Below are positions 9,182-16,883 of a stretch of DNA of 64,000 nucleotides, piece after piece. Source of the DNA: Desulfovulcanus ferrireducens (GTDB taxonomy: Bacteria; Desulfobacterota; Desulfovibrionia; Desulfovibrionales; Desulfonatronovibrionaceae); contig NZ_JAGUQP010000004.1 of assembly GCF_018704065.1 (NCBI RefSeq), positions 44,989-108,988 of the forward strand, in the 5' to 3' direction. Under the pieces are notes generated by a model. That model saw nothing but the letters and a program-made list of their open reading frames with translations, made no database searches and was not told the origin of the DNA. The first letter of the stretch is position 1. Each line of letters starts with the position of its first letter. Made by a program: the position numbers and the translations under genes.

Positions 9182-9601
9182 ATGAAACCATATTGGGACC
9201 ATTTCTATCATCAGGCTGACATTGGCATTATTGGTGCCGGCCCGACTGTTTCTTCCGCCTTTGCGCAGGCTGGCTTGGCTTTAACTGCCGTGATCACAGA
9301 ACTAGATAAAGTGCGCCCTGTTCAGGAAAAAGAAATTTCTATTGAAGCTCCTGAACTGGATATTCTTTTCTTTGATTACATAAATGAAATAATCTTTCTT
9401 ATCTCCACACAAGGGATGCTTTTTTCCGAATACACGGTCAAAATTGAAAACCTTAGCCTTGAGGCAACAATAAAGGGTGAACCCATAGATGTCCAAAAGC
9501 ATGCTCCTGCTGTCGAAGTCAAAGGAGCCACTTTTAGTGGGCTAAAGGTCTTTAAAAACAACCAAGGTTTCTGGGTTGCAAAGTGCATAGTCGATGTCTA
9601 A
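9182..9601 (+). CDS. Archease (RtcB-activating protein)
   Basis: 139 residues, normal archease length. It opens with the family pattern HQADIGIIGAG, a variant of HTADIG, includes ELDILFFDYINEIIFL in the middle, and ends CIVDV with the conserved acidic metal ligand. Archease accelerates guanylylation and turnover of the RNA ligase RtcB and broadens its nucleotide use. The adjacent downstream gene is rtcB, which makes the assignment strong. Shine-Dalgarno GGAG precedes the ATG. Confidence 0.88.
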   Translation: MKPYWDHFYHQADIGIIGAGPTVSSAFAQAGLALTAVITELDKVRPVQEKEISIEAPELDILFFDYINEIIFLISTQGMLFSEYTVKIENLSLEATIKGEPIDVQKHAPAVEVKGATFSGLKVFKNNQGFWVAKCIVDV

Positions 9602-9643
9602 TTTTAGTTTAAAAATTTAAGCGGGCCTCTAAAAGGAGTAATT

Positions 9644-11074
9644 ATGGATTTGTCCTATTTTAAAAAAATCAGTCACTGGACCTGGCAACTTATGCCGGAA
9701 GACCGCATGCGCGTTCCGGCTATAATTTTTGCAAGCGAATCACTTTTAGCAGAGATGGACGACAAGGTACTGGAACAATTATCTAATGTTGCCACCTTGC
9801 CAGGTATCGTTGCCGCGAGCATGGCCATGCCTGATGCCCATTGGGGATATGGTTTTCCCATAGGCGGAGTGGCCGCCTTTGACCCTGACCTGGGCGGGGT
9901 TGTTTCTGCCGGCGGGGTTGGGTTTGATATTGCCTGTGGTGTCCGCACTCTTCTGACGGGATTACACTTTGAAGAAATTTTGCCTCGAAAAAAAAACCTG
10001 GCTGACCTTCTCTTCCAGACCATTCCTGCCGGTCTTGGCTCAAAAGGAAATCTCAAAGTCAAAAACAAGGATATGGACCAACTTCTTCTCAAGGGGGCTA
10101 AATGGGCTGTTGAACAAGGCTATGGAGATAAGGCGGATCTGGACAAAATAGAGGAAAGAGGAACAGCTAAAGGAGCTCGGCCAGAATTTGTCTCAGCAAA
10201 GGCCAAACAAAGACAGGAAAGGGAAATGGGTACCCTAGGCTCAGGCAACCACTACCTTGAAGTCCAGGTCATTGAGGAAATCTATGATCAAAAAGTGGCT
10301 CAAGTCTTTGGTCTGCGCCAAAATGATTGTGTGGTGAGTATCCATTGCGGTTCAAGGGGTTTGGGGCATCAAATTGCTACGGAATTTATGCGCGAAATGA
10401 TCATGGAAGCCAAAAGGCAAAAAATTTATCTTCCGGACCGGGATCTGGCCTGTGCCCCTATTAACTCTAAAACCGGACAAGAATATCTTGGAGCCATGCG
10501 CGCAGCTATTAACTGTGCTCTGGCCAACAGACAAATTTTAACCCATCTGGTCAGACAGACCTTTGATGTTGTTTTCCCGGGCATTAACATGCCTTTACTT
10601 TATGATGTTGCCCACAATACCTGCCGGGAAGAATATCATGAAGTTTCCGGCCAAAAAAGAAAGCTCTTTGTACACAGAAAAGGCGCTACCAGGGCTTTTG
10701 GGCCTGGTCATCCTGACCTGCCTTTAGAGTATCGAGATGTTGGCCAGCCTGTTTTAATCGGTGGCAGTATGGGCACTTCTTCTTATATCCTGGTTGGAAC
10801 TGAAAAAGGCATGCAACTAAGTTTTGGTTCAGCCTGCCATGGTGCTGGCCGGACCATGAGCAGAAGACAAGCTAAAAAAATGTACACTGGGCCAAAAATT
10901 GTTCAAGACTTGGATCAGCAAGGCATTGAGATTCGCGGCCATTCCTATCGGGGCCTGGCCGAAGAGGCTCCTGACGCGTATAAAGATGTTTCAGAGGTAG
11001 TAGAAGTTGCCCATAAGACGCATCTGGCGTATAAAGTGGCCCGACTTAGACCGATTATTTGTATAAAAGGATGA
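9644..11074 (+). CDS. rtcB: RNA-splicing ligase RtcB
   Basis: 476 residues. Metal and GTP-site motifs are present: MPDAHWGYGFPIGGV, GGVGFDIACGVR with the active-site Cys and Asp, GSGNHYLEVQ, SIHCGSRGLGHQ, YDVAHNTC and GGSMGTSSY. The nucleotidyl-accepting His lies in the C-terminal FGSACHGAGR. RtcB joins RNA 2',3'-cyclic phosphate or 3'-phosphate ends to 5'-OH ends for tRNA or rRNA repair. It is preceded by AAAGGAG and follows archease by 42 bases. No toxin or RNA-repair regulator (RtcR) is seen nearby. Confidence 0.95.
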   Translation: MDLSYFKKISHWTWQLMPEDRMRVPAIIFASESLLAEMDDKVLEQLSNVATLPGIVAASMAMPDAHWGYGFPIGGVAAFDPDLGGVVSAGGVGFDIACGVRTLLTGLHFEEILPRKKNLADLLFQTIPAGLGSKGNLKVKNKDMDQLLLKGAKWAVEQGYGDKADLDKIEERGTAKGARPEFVSAKAKQRQEREMGTLGSGNHYLEVQVIEEIYDQKVAQVFGLRQNDCVVSIHCGSRGLGHQIATEFMREMIMEAKRQKIYLPDRDLACAPINSKTGQEYLGAMRAAINCALANRQILTHLVRQTFDVVFPGINMPLLYDVAHNTCREEYHEVSGQKRKLFVHRKGATRAFGPGHPDLPLEYRDVGQPVLIGGSMGTSSYILVGTEKGMQLSFGSACHGAGRTMSRRQAKKMYTGPKIVQDLDQQGIEIRGHSYRGLAEEAPDAYKDVSEVVEVAHKTHLAYKVARLRPIICIKG

Positions 11075-11196
11075 GCGAAAACAAATTTTCTCTTTAAGAT
11101 GCAACTACAACAATTAAAATTTTACAGTTTTGACAAACATCTTCATCTTGTAACCTGTTTAAATAATTCAACATTCATCATTCAAATTTCAACATT

Positions 11197-11223
11197 GCCT
11201 GCAAAAAGTCCCTTTTTGCAGGC
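11197..11223. repeat. Perfect hairpin downstream of rtcB
   Basis: 12-bp arms GCCTGCAAAAAG/CTTTTTGCAGGC around TCC. It lies 120 bases after the rtcB stop and lacks a following T run, so it may protect a transcript end rather than terminate. Confidence 0.6.
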
Positions 11224-11266
11224 GCATCCTTTAACTAAATTGAGCGATTTTTTGTAGTTCAAACTT

Positions 11267-11359
11267 TGAGATTGCTTCGCTCCACTTTGCTTAAGCTCGC
11301 AATGATATAGCGCAAATTCTGTCATTGCGAGGGTAGCGAAGCTGGCCGTGGCAATCTCA
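11267..11359. repeat. Palindromic intergenic repeat (TGAGATTGC...GCAATCTCA)
   Basis: Outer ends TGAGATTGC and GCAATCTCA are inverted, with internal CTCGCAATGA and TCATTGCGAG also inverted. This TCATTGCGAGG...GCAATCTC type of palindrome is a widespread dispersed intergenic repeat in many bacterial lineages. Together with the hairpin at 11197 it occupies most of the 429-base gap between rtcB and the DUF1992 gene; nothing else is seen there. Confidence 0.65.
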
Positions 11360-11503
11360 CCCATTGTGAGAAAATTGCTGGCTCAAATCTACTTTTATTC
11401 CAATGTTTTTAATGTAAAACTAAAATAATAATCGCCTACCTTAGGTTTTGATAAAGATATTTAATAAGTATTACTTGCGTCATACGCGTTAATAGAGTTG
11501 CTT

Positions 11504-11884
11504 ATGGATATATTTATTAAAATTGCTGAAGAAAAAATTAAAGAGGCTCAATCTAAAGGAGAATTTGACAATCTTCCAGGAAAAGGTAAACCTCTAAATC
11601 TTGACGAAGACAATCATGTTCCACAGGAGTTAAGAATTGCTTACAAAATCCTCAAAAACAGCGGATATATACCACCGGAAATACAAGCACAAAAGGAAAT
11701 AAAATCTACTTTAGATCTTCTTAAACATTGTACTGATGAGCGAGAAAAGTATAAGAAAATCCAAAAGTTAAACCTTCTGATCACAAAAATGAATATCACC
11801 CGAAAAGTGCCTGTAAATCTGGAGCAAGATCAACTCTATTATGAAAAAATTGTGGACAAGGTCAAAATTAAAAATAAGAAATGA
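11504..11884 (+). CDS. DUF1992 (DnaJ-homologue C28-like) domain protein
   Basis: 126 residues from the ATG at 11504 (a TTG at 11498 is also in frame). The pattern AEEKIKEAQSKGEFDNLPGKGKPL near the start followed by NHVPQELRIAYKILKNSGYIPPE is the DUF1992 signature found in bacterial YhdN-like proteins and in eukaryotic DNAJC28. The function is unknown. The rest is a charged amphipathic helix, and no membrane segment or signal is present. It stands alone, with repeats upstream and an FKBP gene 176 bases downstream. Confidence 0.8.
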   Translation: MDIFIKIAEEKIKEAQSKGEFDNLPGKGKPLNLDEDNHVPQELRIAYKILKNSGYIPPEIQAQKEIKSTLDLLKHCTDEREKYKKIQKLNLLITKMNITRKVPVNLEQDQLYYEKIVDKVKIKNKK

Positions 11885-12060
11885 GTTTAGAGTTTAAGTC
11901 ATAGATATCGAATCGACAAACACAGACGCTCAAAATGGTAAATCAGAGAGCAAATGTGTTTGGAGAAGGGAAACATGGCAATCAAATGCCTAATGTTCTC
12001 TGACCGAAGATACTCTAAACCTGAAACTCTAAACACTAAACTTAAATCAAAGGAGATTTT

Positions 12061-12486
12061 ATGGCTAAGATTCAAGACGGAACAGTGGTTAAAGTCCACT
12101 ACACCGGCAAGTTGGACGATGGAACAGTTTTTGACACTTCTGACGGCAGAGAACCACTAGAGTTCACCATTGGCCAAGGTCAGGTTATTCCTGGTTTTGA
12201 AAATGCTGTCAAAGAAATGGAACTGGGAGAGAAGAAAACAATAACCATTCCAAGTGACGAAGCCTATGGCCCCCATAATGAAGACATGGTTATTCAAGTA
12301 CCTAAAGAACATCTTCCCCCTGACATTCCTCAAGATGTAGGGCAACAACTACTCCTGCGCCATCCAAGCGGCCAGGAATTTCCAGCAACCATTATCGATG
12401 TCAGCGAGGACCAAATAACTCTGGATGCCAATCATCCATTGGCAGGCCAAAACCTTACTTTTGAAATTGAATTGGTTTCAGCCTAG
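12061..12486 (+). CDS. FKBP-type peptidyl-prolyl cis-trans isomerase (SlyD-like)
   Basis: 141 residues. FKBP core: VVKVHYTGKLDDGTVFDTS, IGQGQVIPGFENAV and GEKKTITIPSDEAYG, interrupted by an insert-in-flap segment (about 72-125) as in SlyD and FkpB, then FEIELVSA. It catalyses proline isomerisation in the cytoplasm and usually also acts as a chaperone. The His/Cys-rich metal-binding tail of E. coli SlyD is absent, so a nickel role is unlikely despite the nickel enzymes elsewhere in the window. AAAGGAG precedes the ATG; a terminator follows 27 bases after the TAG stop. Confidence 0.9.
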   Translation: MAKIQDGTVVKVHYTGKLDDGTVFDTSDGREPLEFTIGQGQVIPGFENAVKEMELGEKKTITIPSDEAYGPHNEDMVIQVPKEHLPPDIPQDVGQQLLLRHPSGQEFPATIIDVSEDQITLDANHPLAGQNLTFEIELVSA

Positions 12487-12512
12487 GCAATAGTTCTACA
12501 CAATTCGCGGTT

Positions 12513-12544
12513 AGAAAGGCGGCTAAAAAGCCGCCTTTCTTTTA
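12513..12544 (+). terminator. Rho-independent terminator overlapping the 3' end of rel
   Basis: Perfect 12-bp stem AGAAAGGCGGCT/AGCCGCCTTTCT with a four-base loop and TTTTATT on the plus strand. The right arm also encodes the last codons of the convergent rel gene. On the minus strand no T run follows, so it works for the FKBP gene. Confidence 0.88.
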
Positions 12545-14697
12545 TTCACCGTCATCCGGGTAACTTCCAAGACAGGATCCAATTTGCGCATGCTTTCGAT
12601 AGCCTTGTACAGGTGTGTGCTGTTGTTAACCAGAACAGTAAAAACAATTTCAGACCGACCATCAACATTAGATTTAAATGTCCCGGAATCAATATCAATA
12701 TCTTCCTCTGTCAAAAGACCACTAACCAATGCTAGAACACCCTTTTCATTTTTGCAAACAATTTTAATTTTCGCGGGAAATGCTTTTTCAACCCCCACTT
12801 CCCAGGCTACTTCCAGCATTCGTTCCGGTTCCATCCGCTCCACATTGGGACAGTCTGTAGTATGGATGGTTACCCCTCTGCCCCTACTGATATAACCTAT
12901 TATAGGATCCCCGGGAATAGGATTACAACATTTGGCAAACCTGAGCAAAACATCACCAACCCCTTTGATGCGCACCCCATCTTTTCTTGGCCCCTTAAGC
13001 CGCTCCTTCTCTTCCCTTTGCGCAACTTCGCCCTTTTCCAGCTCCGCCTTAGGCTCTTCTTTGGGCAATAGGCGGTTTAAAACCTGCCTGGGTGTAATCC
13101 GTGCATAGCCAACGGCAGATAAAAGATCTTCTACACTTTTATAAGAAAAATCCCGGGCAACTTCCTCCAGTTGTCCTTCTCTGAGAATCTTCTGGATATT
13201 CAAGCCCAGTTTCCGGCCTTCTTTTTCCAGAACCTCCCGACCTAAAGCAATACTTGTTTCACGCTCTTCATTACGGATCCAATGCTTGATTCTGGTCCTG
13301 GCCTTTGCTGTTTTGACGAACTTCAGCCAGTCCCGACTGGGATTTCTGTGGGGATCAGTAATAATTTCAACAACATCACCGTTTTTCAGCTTGGTGTTTA
13401 ATGGTACCAAACGCCCGTTTACTTTTGCCCCGGCACAATGGTCTCCAACCTCTGAATGAATCATATATGCAAAATCAACCGGAGTAGCCCCCTCTGGAAG
13501 CTCTTTAACTTCGCCCCTAGGAGTGAATACATAAACTTCGTCCTGAAACAGATCAAAACGAAGTGAGGCCATGAATTCCCGTGGATCTTTTAGTTCTTGC
13601 TGCCAATCAAGAATTCTACGCAGCCAGCTAAAACGTTCGGCATCTTTTTCTTTTAGTTTTGTACCACCTTCCTTATATTTCCAGTGCGCTGCCACGCCGT
13701 ATTCTGCCAGCTGATGCATCTCTTCAGTTCTGATCTGAATCTCAATGCGTTCGCCATCAGGACCAATGACCGTCGTATGCAAACTTTGGTACATATTGGC
13801 CTTGGGCATGGAAATATAGTCCTTAAATCTTCCTGGCACAGGCTTCCATATGGCATGGACCAGACCCAAAACCGCATAACAATCTTTGATACTTTTGACG
13901 ATGACCCTAAAAGCTATGAGATCATAGACTTGGTCCAGAGTCAGGCCCTGCTGAACCATTTTATGATAAATACTGTAAATATGTTTGACCCGACCAGAAA
14001 CGCGGCCTTGAATGGAATTTTCCTCCAGGATATTTTTTATGAGGTCGCACACCTTATCAATATATTGTTGCCCGGTTGTCTGATGCCTTTTGATTCCATC
14101 TTCGATCTGATGGAAGATATCTGGCCGGCTATACTTAAGACTCAAATCCTCCAATTCAACTTTCAAACGATAAAGACCGAGACGGTTTGCCAACGGGGCA
14201 TAAATATCGAGGGTTTCTTTGGCGATAAGCCTTTGTTTGATATCCTTCTGAAATTCCAGAGTGCGTACATTGTGCAACCTGTCGGCTAACTTGACCATGA
14301 TCACTCGAATATCATCGGCCATGGCCAAAATCATCTTACGGATATTTTCCGCCTGGGCTTCCTCCTTGGAATCAAACTTCATTTTGCTGATTTTGGTCAC
14401 ACCATCTACAATCTTGGCAACTTCCGACCCAAAATGACGTTCTAACTCCTCAATGCTCGCTCTGGTATCTTCAACAGTGTCATGTAATAGCCCGGCAGCA
14501 ATGGTTGATGCATCGAGATGCATTTCCGCCAGGATATTGGCCACCTCCAAAGGATGAGAAAGGTATGGTTCGCCGCTAAGGCGGATTTGACCAGCATGGG
14601 CCGCAGCTGAAAATACATAGGCCTTTTGAATCAGTGCCAGGTCAGAACTAGTCAGGTATGGGGAGACTTTATCTATAATTTCATTTATTCGGATCAT
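12523..14697 (-). CDS. rel: Bifunctional (p)ppGpp synthetase/hydrolase, RelA/SpoT family
   Basis: 724 residues from ATG 14697; an upstream TTG at 14715 lacks a Shine-Dalgarno. Order: HD hydrolase (about 25-180, with HAGQIRLSGEPYLSHP and GLLHDTVEDT intact), synthetase (about 230-340, with YQSLHTTV), TGS (about 390-450, VYVFTPRGEV), zinc-finger/RIS region with RFAKCCNPIPGD and HTTDCPN, and a C-terminal ACT domain. Both catalytic halves look functional, so it is the long bifunctional Rel type that makes and degrades the starvation alarmone. It is the only such gene in the window. Its final codons form one arm of the neighbouring terminator. Confidence 0.93.
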   Translation of the reverse strand: MIRINEIIDKVSPYLTSSDLALIQKAYVFSAAAHAGQIRLSGEPYLSHPLEVANILAEMHLDASTIAAGLLHDTVEDTRASIEELERHFGSEVAKIVDGVTKISKMKFDSKEEAQAENIRKMILAMADDIRVIMVKLADRLHNVRTLEFQKDIKQRLIAKETLDIYAPLANRLGLYRLKVELEDLSLKYSRPDIFHQIEDGIKRHQTTGQQYIDKVCDLIKNILEENSIQGRVSGRVKHIYSIYHKMVQQGLTLDQVYDLIAFRVIVKSIKDCYAVLGLVHAIWKPVPGRFKDYISMPKANMYQSLHTTVIGPDGERIEIQIRTEEMHQLAEYGVAAHWKYKEGGTKLKEKDAERFSWLRRILDWQQELKDPREFMASLRFDLFQDEVYVFTPRGEVKELPEGATPVDFAYMIHSEVGDHCAGAKVNGRLVPLNTKLKNGDVVEIITDPHRNPSRDWLKFVKTAKARTRIKHWIRNEERETSIALGREVLEKEGRKLGLNIQKILREGQLEEVARDFSYKSVEDLLSAVGYARITPRQVLNRLLPKEEPKAELEKGEVAQREEKERLKGPRKDGVRIKGVGDVLLRFAKCCNPIPGDPIIGYISRGRGVTIHTTDCPNVERMEPERMLEVAWEVGVEKAFPAKIKIVCKNEKGVLALVSGLLTEEDIDIDSGTFKSNVDGRSEIVFTVLVNNSTHLYKAIESMRKLDPVLEVTRMTVNKRKAAF

Positions 14698-14808
14698 AAT
14701 TTTCGTAAATCGCAAAAAAGATTTAATATTTTTTATAATGTTAAGTTGAGATAGGAGAACCTAAATTCATTTAGCTAACCATTAGGCCTAATGGCTTGCG
14801 CCTCCCTT

Positions 14809-15360
14809 TTAAAAAACCACAGCCTGGAACCAATAGATCTCAGTTTGTGGATCTTGCCAACAATTCATGGGTAACCCCGCCTTTTGACAGGTATGGGCCA
14901 AGAATGTTTCTCTATCCCATCCCCATTCTGTAGCCACCTGAGGCAAAAGCAGTCCTGAATACCAGCCTTTACGCACCAAAAGACCATGTTTTCCTGGAAC
15001 AATTTTATTTAAGTCCGGAACCCTCTCCAGAGGACTCAAAATCGAAATTTCTATCTCCACCCTGTCTAATTCAGCCTTGCTTAAAGGCGGAAATCTGGGA
15101 TCTTCAAAAGCAGCGGCCCTGGCCATTTTAACTATAGTTTGCGTTAATGGTTCATCGCCTACTATATGGCCAATGCAGCCCCGTAACTGACCGTTAATTT
15201 TCAAAGTCACAAACGCTCCAAAATGCTCATTTAATTTCTCTGTTGGAGGCAGAGGAAAGTTTATCTCTTGTCCTTCCAGTTTGGATTTTATACTTAAAAA
15301 AGCCAGGTCCTTAAGATACTTTTTTTCTTCGTCCGTTAAATTGAAAACAAAATTATCCAT
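14809..15360 (-). CDS. amrA: AMMECR1 domain protein
   Basis: 183 residues matching the AMMECR1 fold: GAFVTLKINGQLRGCIGHI (the invariant LRGCIG at about 59-64), AAFEDPRFPPL, VEIEISILSP and the GLLLPQVATEWGWDRETFLAHTCQKAGLP block. AmrA-type proteins often pair with a Memo-like protein and a radical-SAM enzyme, but neither is adjacent here. Biochemical function is unsettled. About 110 bases separate it from rel on the same strand, so the two could be co-transcribed. Confidence 0.85.
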   Translation of the reverse strand: MDNFVFNLTDEEKKYLKDLAFLSIKSKLEGQEINFPLPPTEKLNEHFGAFVTLKINGQLRGCIGHIVGDEPLTQTIVKMARAAAFEDPRFPPLSKAELDRVEIEISILSPLERVPDLNKIVPGKHGLLVRKGWYSGLLLPQVATEWGWDRETFLAHTCQKAGLPMNCWQDPQTEIYWFQAVVF

Positions 15361-15418
15361 ATCCTATCCTCTTTTAGAGATTACCCTATGAAATAATGAT
15401 ATTTGAAAAGCTGATCTG

Positions 15419-15567
15419 GTTAGACTTTTAAACTCTGTAAAAACAAAAGGAATACCCCACACCTTAAAATGTGAAGCTTAGCCCGGAAAGAAATCCTTCA
15501 CAACAAAGTTTCTTCGGTACCAAGCCTGCCCTCAATACAGCAAAAAATTCAGGGTTTAAAGTCTAAC
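15419..15567. other. Hairpin-bounded intergenic segment, possible small RNA
   Basis: The 351-base gap between amrA and tRNA-Met contains GTTAGACTTTTAAACTC at 15419-15435 and its near-perfect complement GGGTTTAAAGTCTAAC at 15552-15567, closing a segment of about 149 bases. Inside, GAAAGAAAT and AGTTTCTTC could pair again. The size and closed-stem form resemble small RNAs such as 6S, but I do not recognise conserved sequence, and a small repeat element is as likely. Nothing else is seen in the gap. Confidence 0.3.
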
Positions 15568-15711
15568 ATTCTCGAAAGGTTCAAAAAGCAGTTTAAAAAT
15601 GAGAGAAATTCTTTCTTTTGTCAAACTGAACAACCTTAAACCCAAATCAAATTTTCACAAATTACCACTTGATTTTTCCAGAAATAATATATAAAGGACT
15701 AGGTCTCTTTT

Positions 15712-15788
15712 GGCGAGGTAGCTCAGCTGGTCAGAGCATGCGGCTCATATCCGCAGAGTCGGGGGTTCAAGTCCCTCCCTCGCTACCA
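15712..15788 (+). tRNA. tRNA-Met, elongator (anticodon CAT)
   Basis: 77-base cloverleaf; acceptor GGCGAGG pairs CCTCGCT with a G-U closing pair; anticodon loop CTCATAT between TGCGG and CCGCA; discriminator A and encoded CCA at 786-788. The body closely resembles elongator tRNA-Met rather than initiator (no three G-C pairs at the base of the anticodon stem) or tRNA-Ile2. Confidence 0.92.
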
Positions 15789-15800
15789 ATAAGAAGTATA

Positions 15801-15836
15801 ACTCTTGAAGATTATTCTTCAAGAGTTTTTTCTTTT
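15801..15836 (+). terminator. Rho-independent terminator after tRNA-Met
   Basis: 10-bp arms ACTCTTGAAG/CTTCAAGAGT followed by TTTTTCTTTTT, 13 bases after the tRNA end. Confidence 0.85.
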
Positions 15837-15916
15837 TCAGACCCCTTGCCAAAAATAATTTTATGTCTTATATGATAAATAAGTTAAAAACGTGTTCATT
15901 GATATACCTCTTAAAT

Positions 15917-15960
15917 AACTAATCGAAGCAAATCGCTGAAACAGATTTTCTCGATTAGTT
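15917..15960. repeat. Inverted repeat upstream of tmRNA
   Basis: Perfect 10-bp arms AACTAATCGA (15917-15926) and TCGATTAGTT (15951-15960) directly upstream of the tmRNA gene. It may be a regulatory dyad or the end of an upstream transcript; no T run follows. Confidence 0.5.
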
Positions 15961-15990
15961 CATTTAATCATGGCATCCAAATTTGGAAAA

Positions 15991-16350
15991 GGGGGCGCCA
16001 TGGTTTCGACGGGGACGGTTGAAGCCAAGGTTGCAGGCCGAGGTGCTGCGGGGACCTCGTAAAACACGCAGCAACAGAATAAATGCCAACGATTACGAAT
16101 ACGCACTGGCTGCTTAATTTTCGCCAGCGCTTCTCTAGCCAATGCCTGATAGGCTAGAAGAAGCGACGACGCATCAGGCTGGCCGTGGAATTGAGTCTGA
16201 CAATTCCAGGGCGAGAACTTCTTCAGACTGGTTTTCAAGTTGCCTGACCAGGGGCTTACTTGAAAACGAGAAAATAAACCTGGTCTAAGCCTGTAGACGC
16301 CTTGAGCGGAGCGTTCTCGGACGGGGGTTCGACTCCCCCCGCCTCCACCA
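15991..16350 (+). ncRNA. ssrA: tmRNA (SsrA), tag ANDYEYALAA
   Basis: The tRNA-like ends pair: GGGGGCG at 15991-15997 with CGCCTCC near 16340-16346, followed by ACCA; the T arm has GGTTCGACTCC. The tag reading frame resumes at GCC 16085 and reads ANDYEYALAA then TAA at 16115-16117, ending in the ALAA degron recognised by ClpXP-type proteases. tmRNA rescues ribosomes stalled on broken mRNAs. Downstream hairpins fit the usual pseudoknots. An integrase remnant begins 110 bases after the 3' end, in line with ssrA being a frequent integration site. Confidence 0.97.
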
Positions 16351-16459
16351 ATTTCCTCCCAATTATCAATCCTTTCGGATAGTTATATCCCCCCAGTTGT
16401 GGTAATTTCAAGCTTACACAAAGTTTTTACACAAATTGAACTTTAAGGAGCTTGAAATT

Positions 16460-16723
16460 ATGCCTTCTATTGCCAAGTCCCCATCTTATTTAATCCGCAA
16501 CACTTCTTCTTATTGTTTCCGTATGTGTGTTCCTAAAGACTTAAAGCCTATTGTTGGCAAGACAGAGCTAAGGTATTCTTTACGAACTGGAAGCTTGTCA
16601 GTAGCTAAACACCGAGCTAGAAATATGGCCTGTTATGTTCAATCTTTGTTCTTAAAACTAAGAGCAATGAGGGGACTATTTATGGAAGGTGAAAAGAAAG
16701 TAACAGGTAAAACGAGGTGGTAA
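16460..16723 (+). pseudogene. N-terminal fragment of a phage-type integrase (DUF6538-like)
   Basis: 87 residues starting at the ATG preceded by AAGGAG. SPSYLIRNTSSYCFRMCVPK followed by DLKPIVGKTELRYSLRTGS and VAKHRARNM is the N-terminal module of many tyrosine recombinases. The catalytic domain is missing: the frame stops at 16723. A different frame overlapping the end (about 16711-16801) could encode GGNSWRYWSHLRKLHIYLGQ, which looks like debris of another mobile-element protein. The position right after tmRNA marks this as the scar of a former genomic island. Whether the short protein is made is unknown. Confidence 0.8.
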
Positions 16724-16883
16724 TTCTTGGCGCTACTGGAGCCACCTGCGCAAGCTGCACATCTATCTTGGACAGACAAATTTTTACAGGACTGAGGACT
16801 AGGCAAGAATGCTGGTCTCACCCTTAAATCCTCAGTCCTTAATTACTTTCAGTCCATTGATAGCTGCAATTTTTAGGCTGAAT

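Noticed and set aside
12061..12486. Nickel role for the SlyD-like isomerase in coo maturation
   Set aside because: The His/Cys-rich C-terminal tail that binds nickel in SlyD is absent, and the gene is 35 kb from the coo operon.
8219..15360. AmmeMemoRadiSam system made of the radical-SAM gene and the AMMECR1 gene
   Set aside because: They are 5 kb apart on opposite strands, no Memo gene is present, and the radical-SAM protein looks PflX-like rather than AmrS-like.
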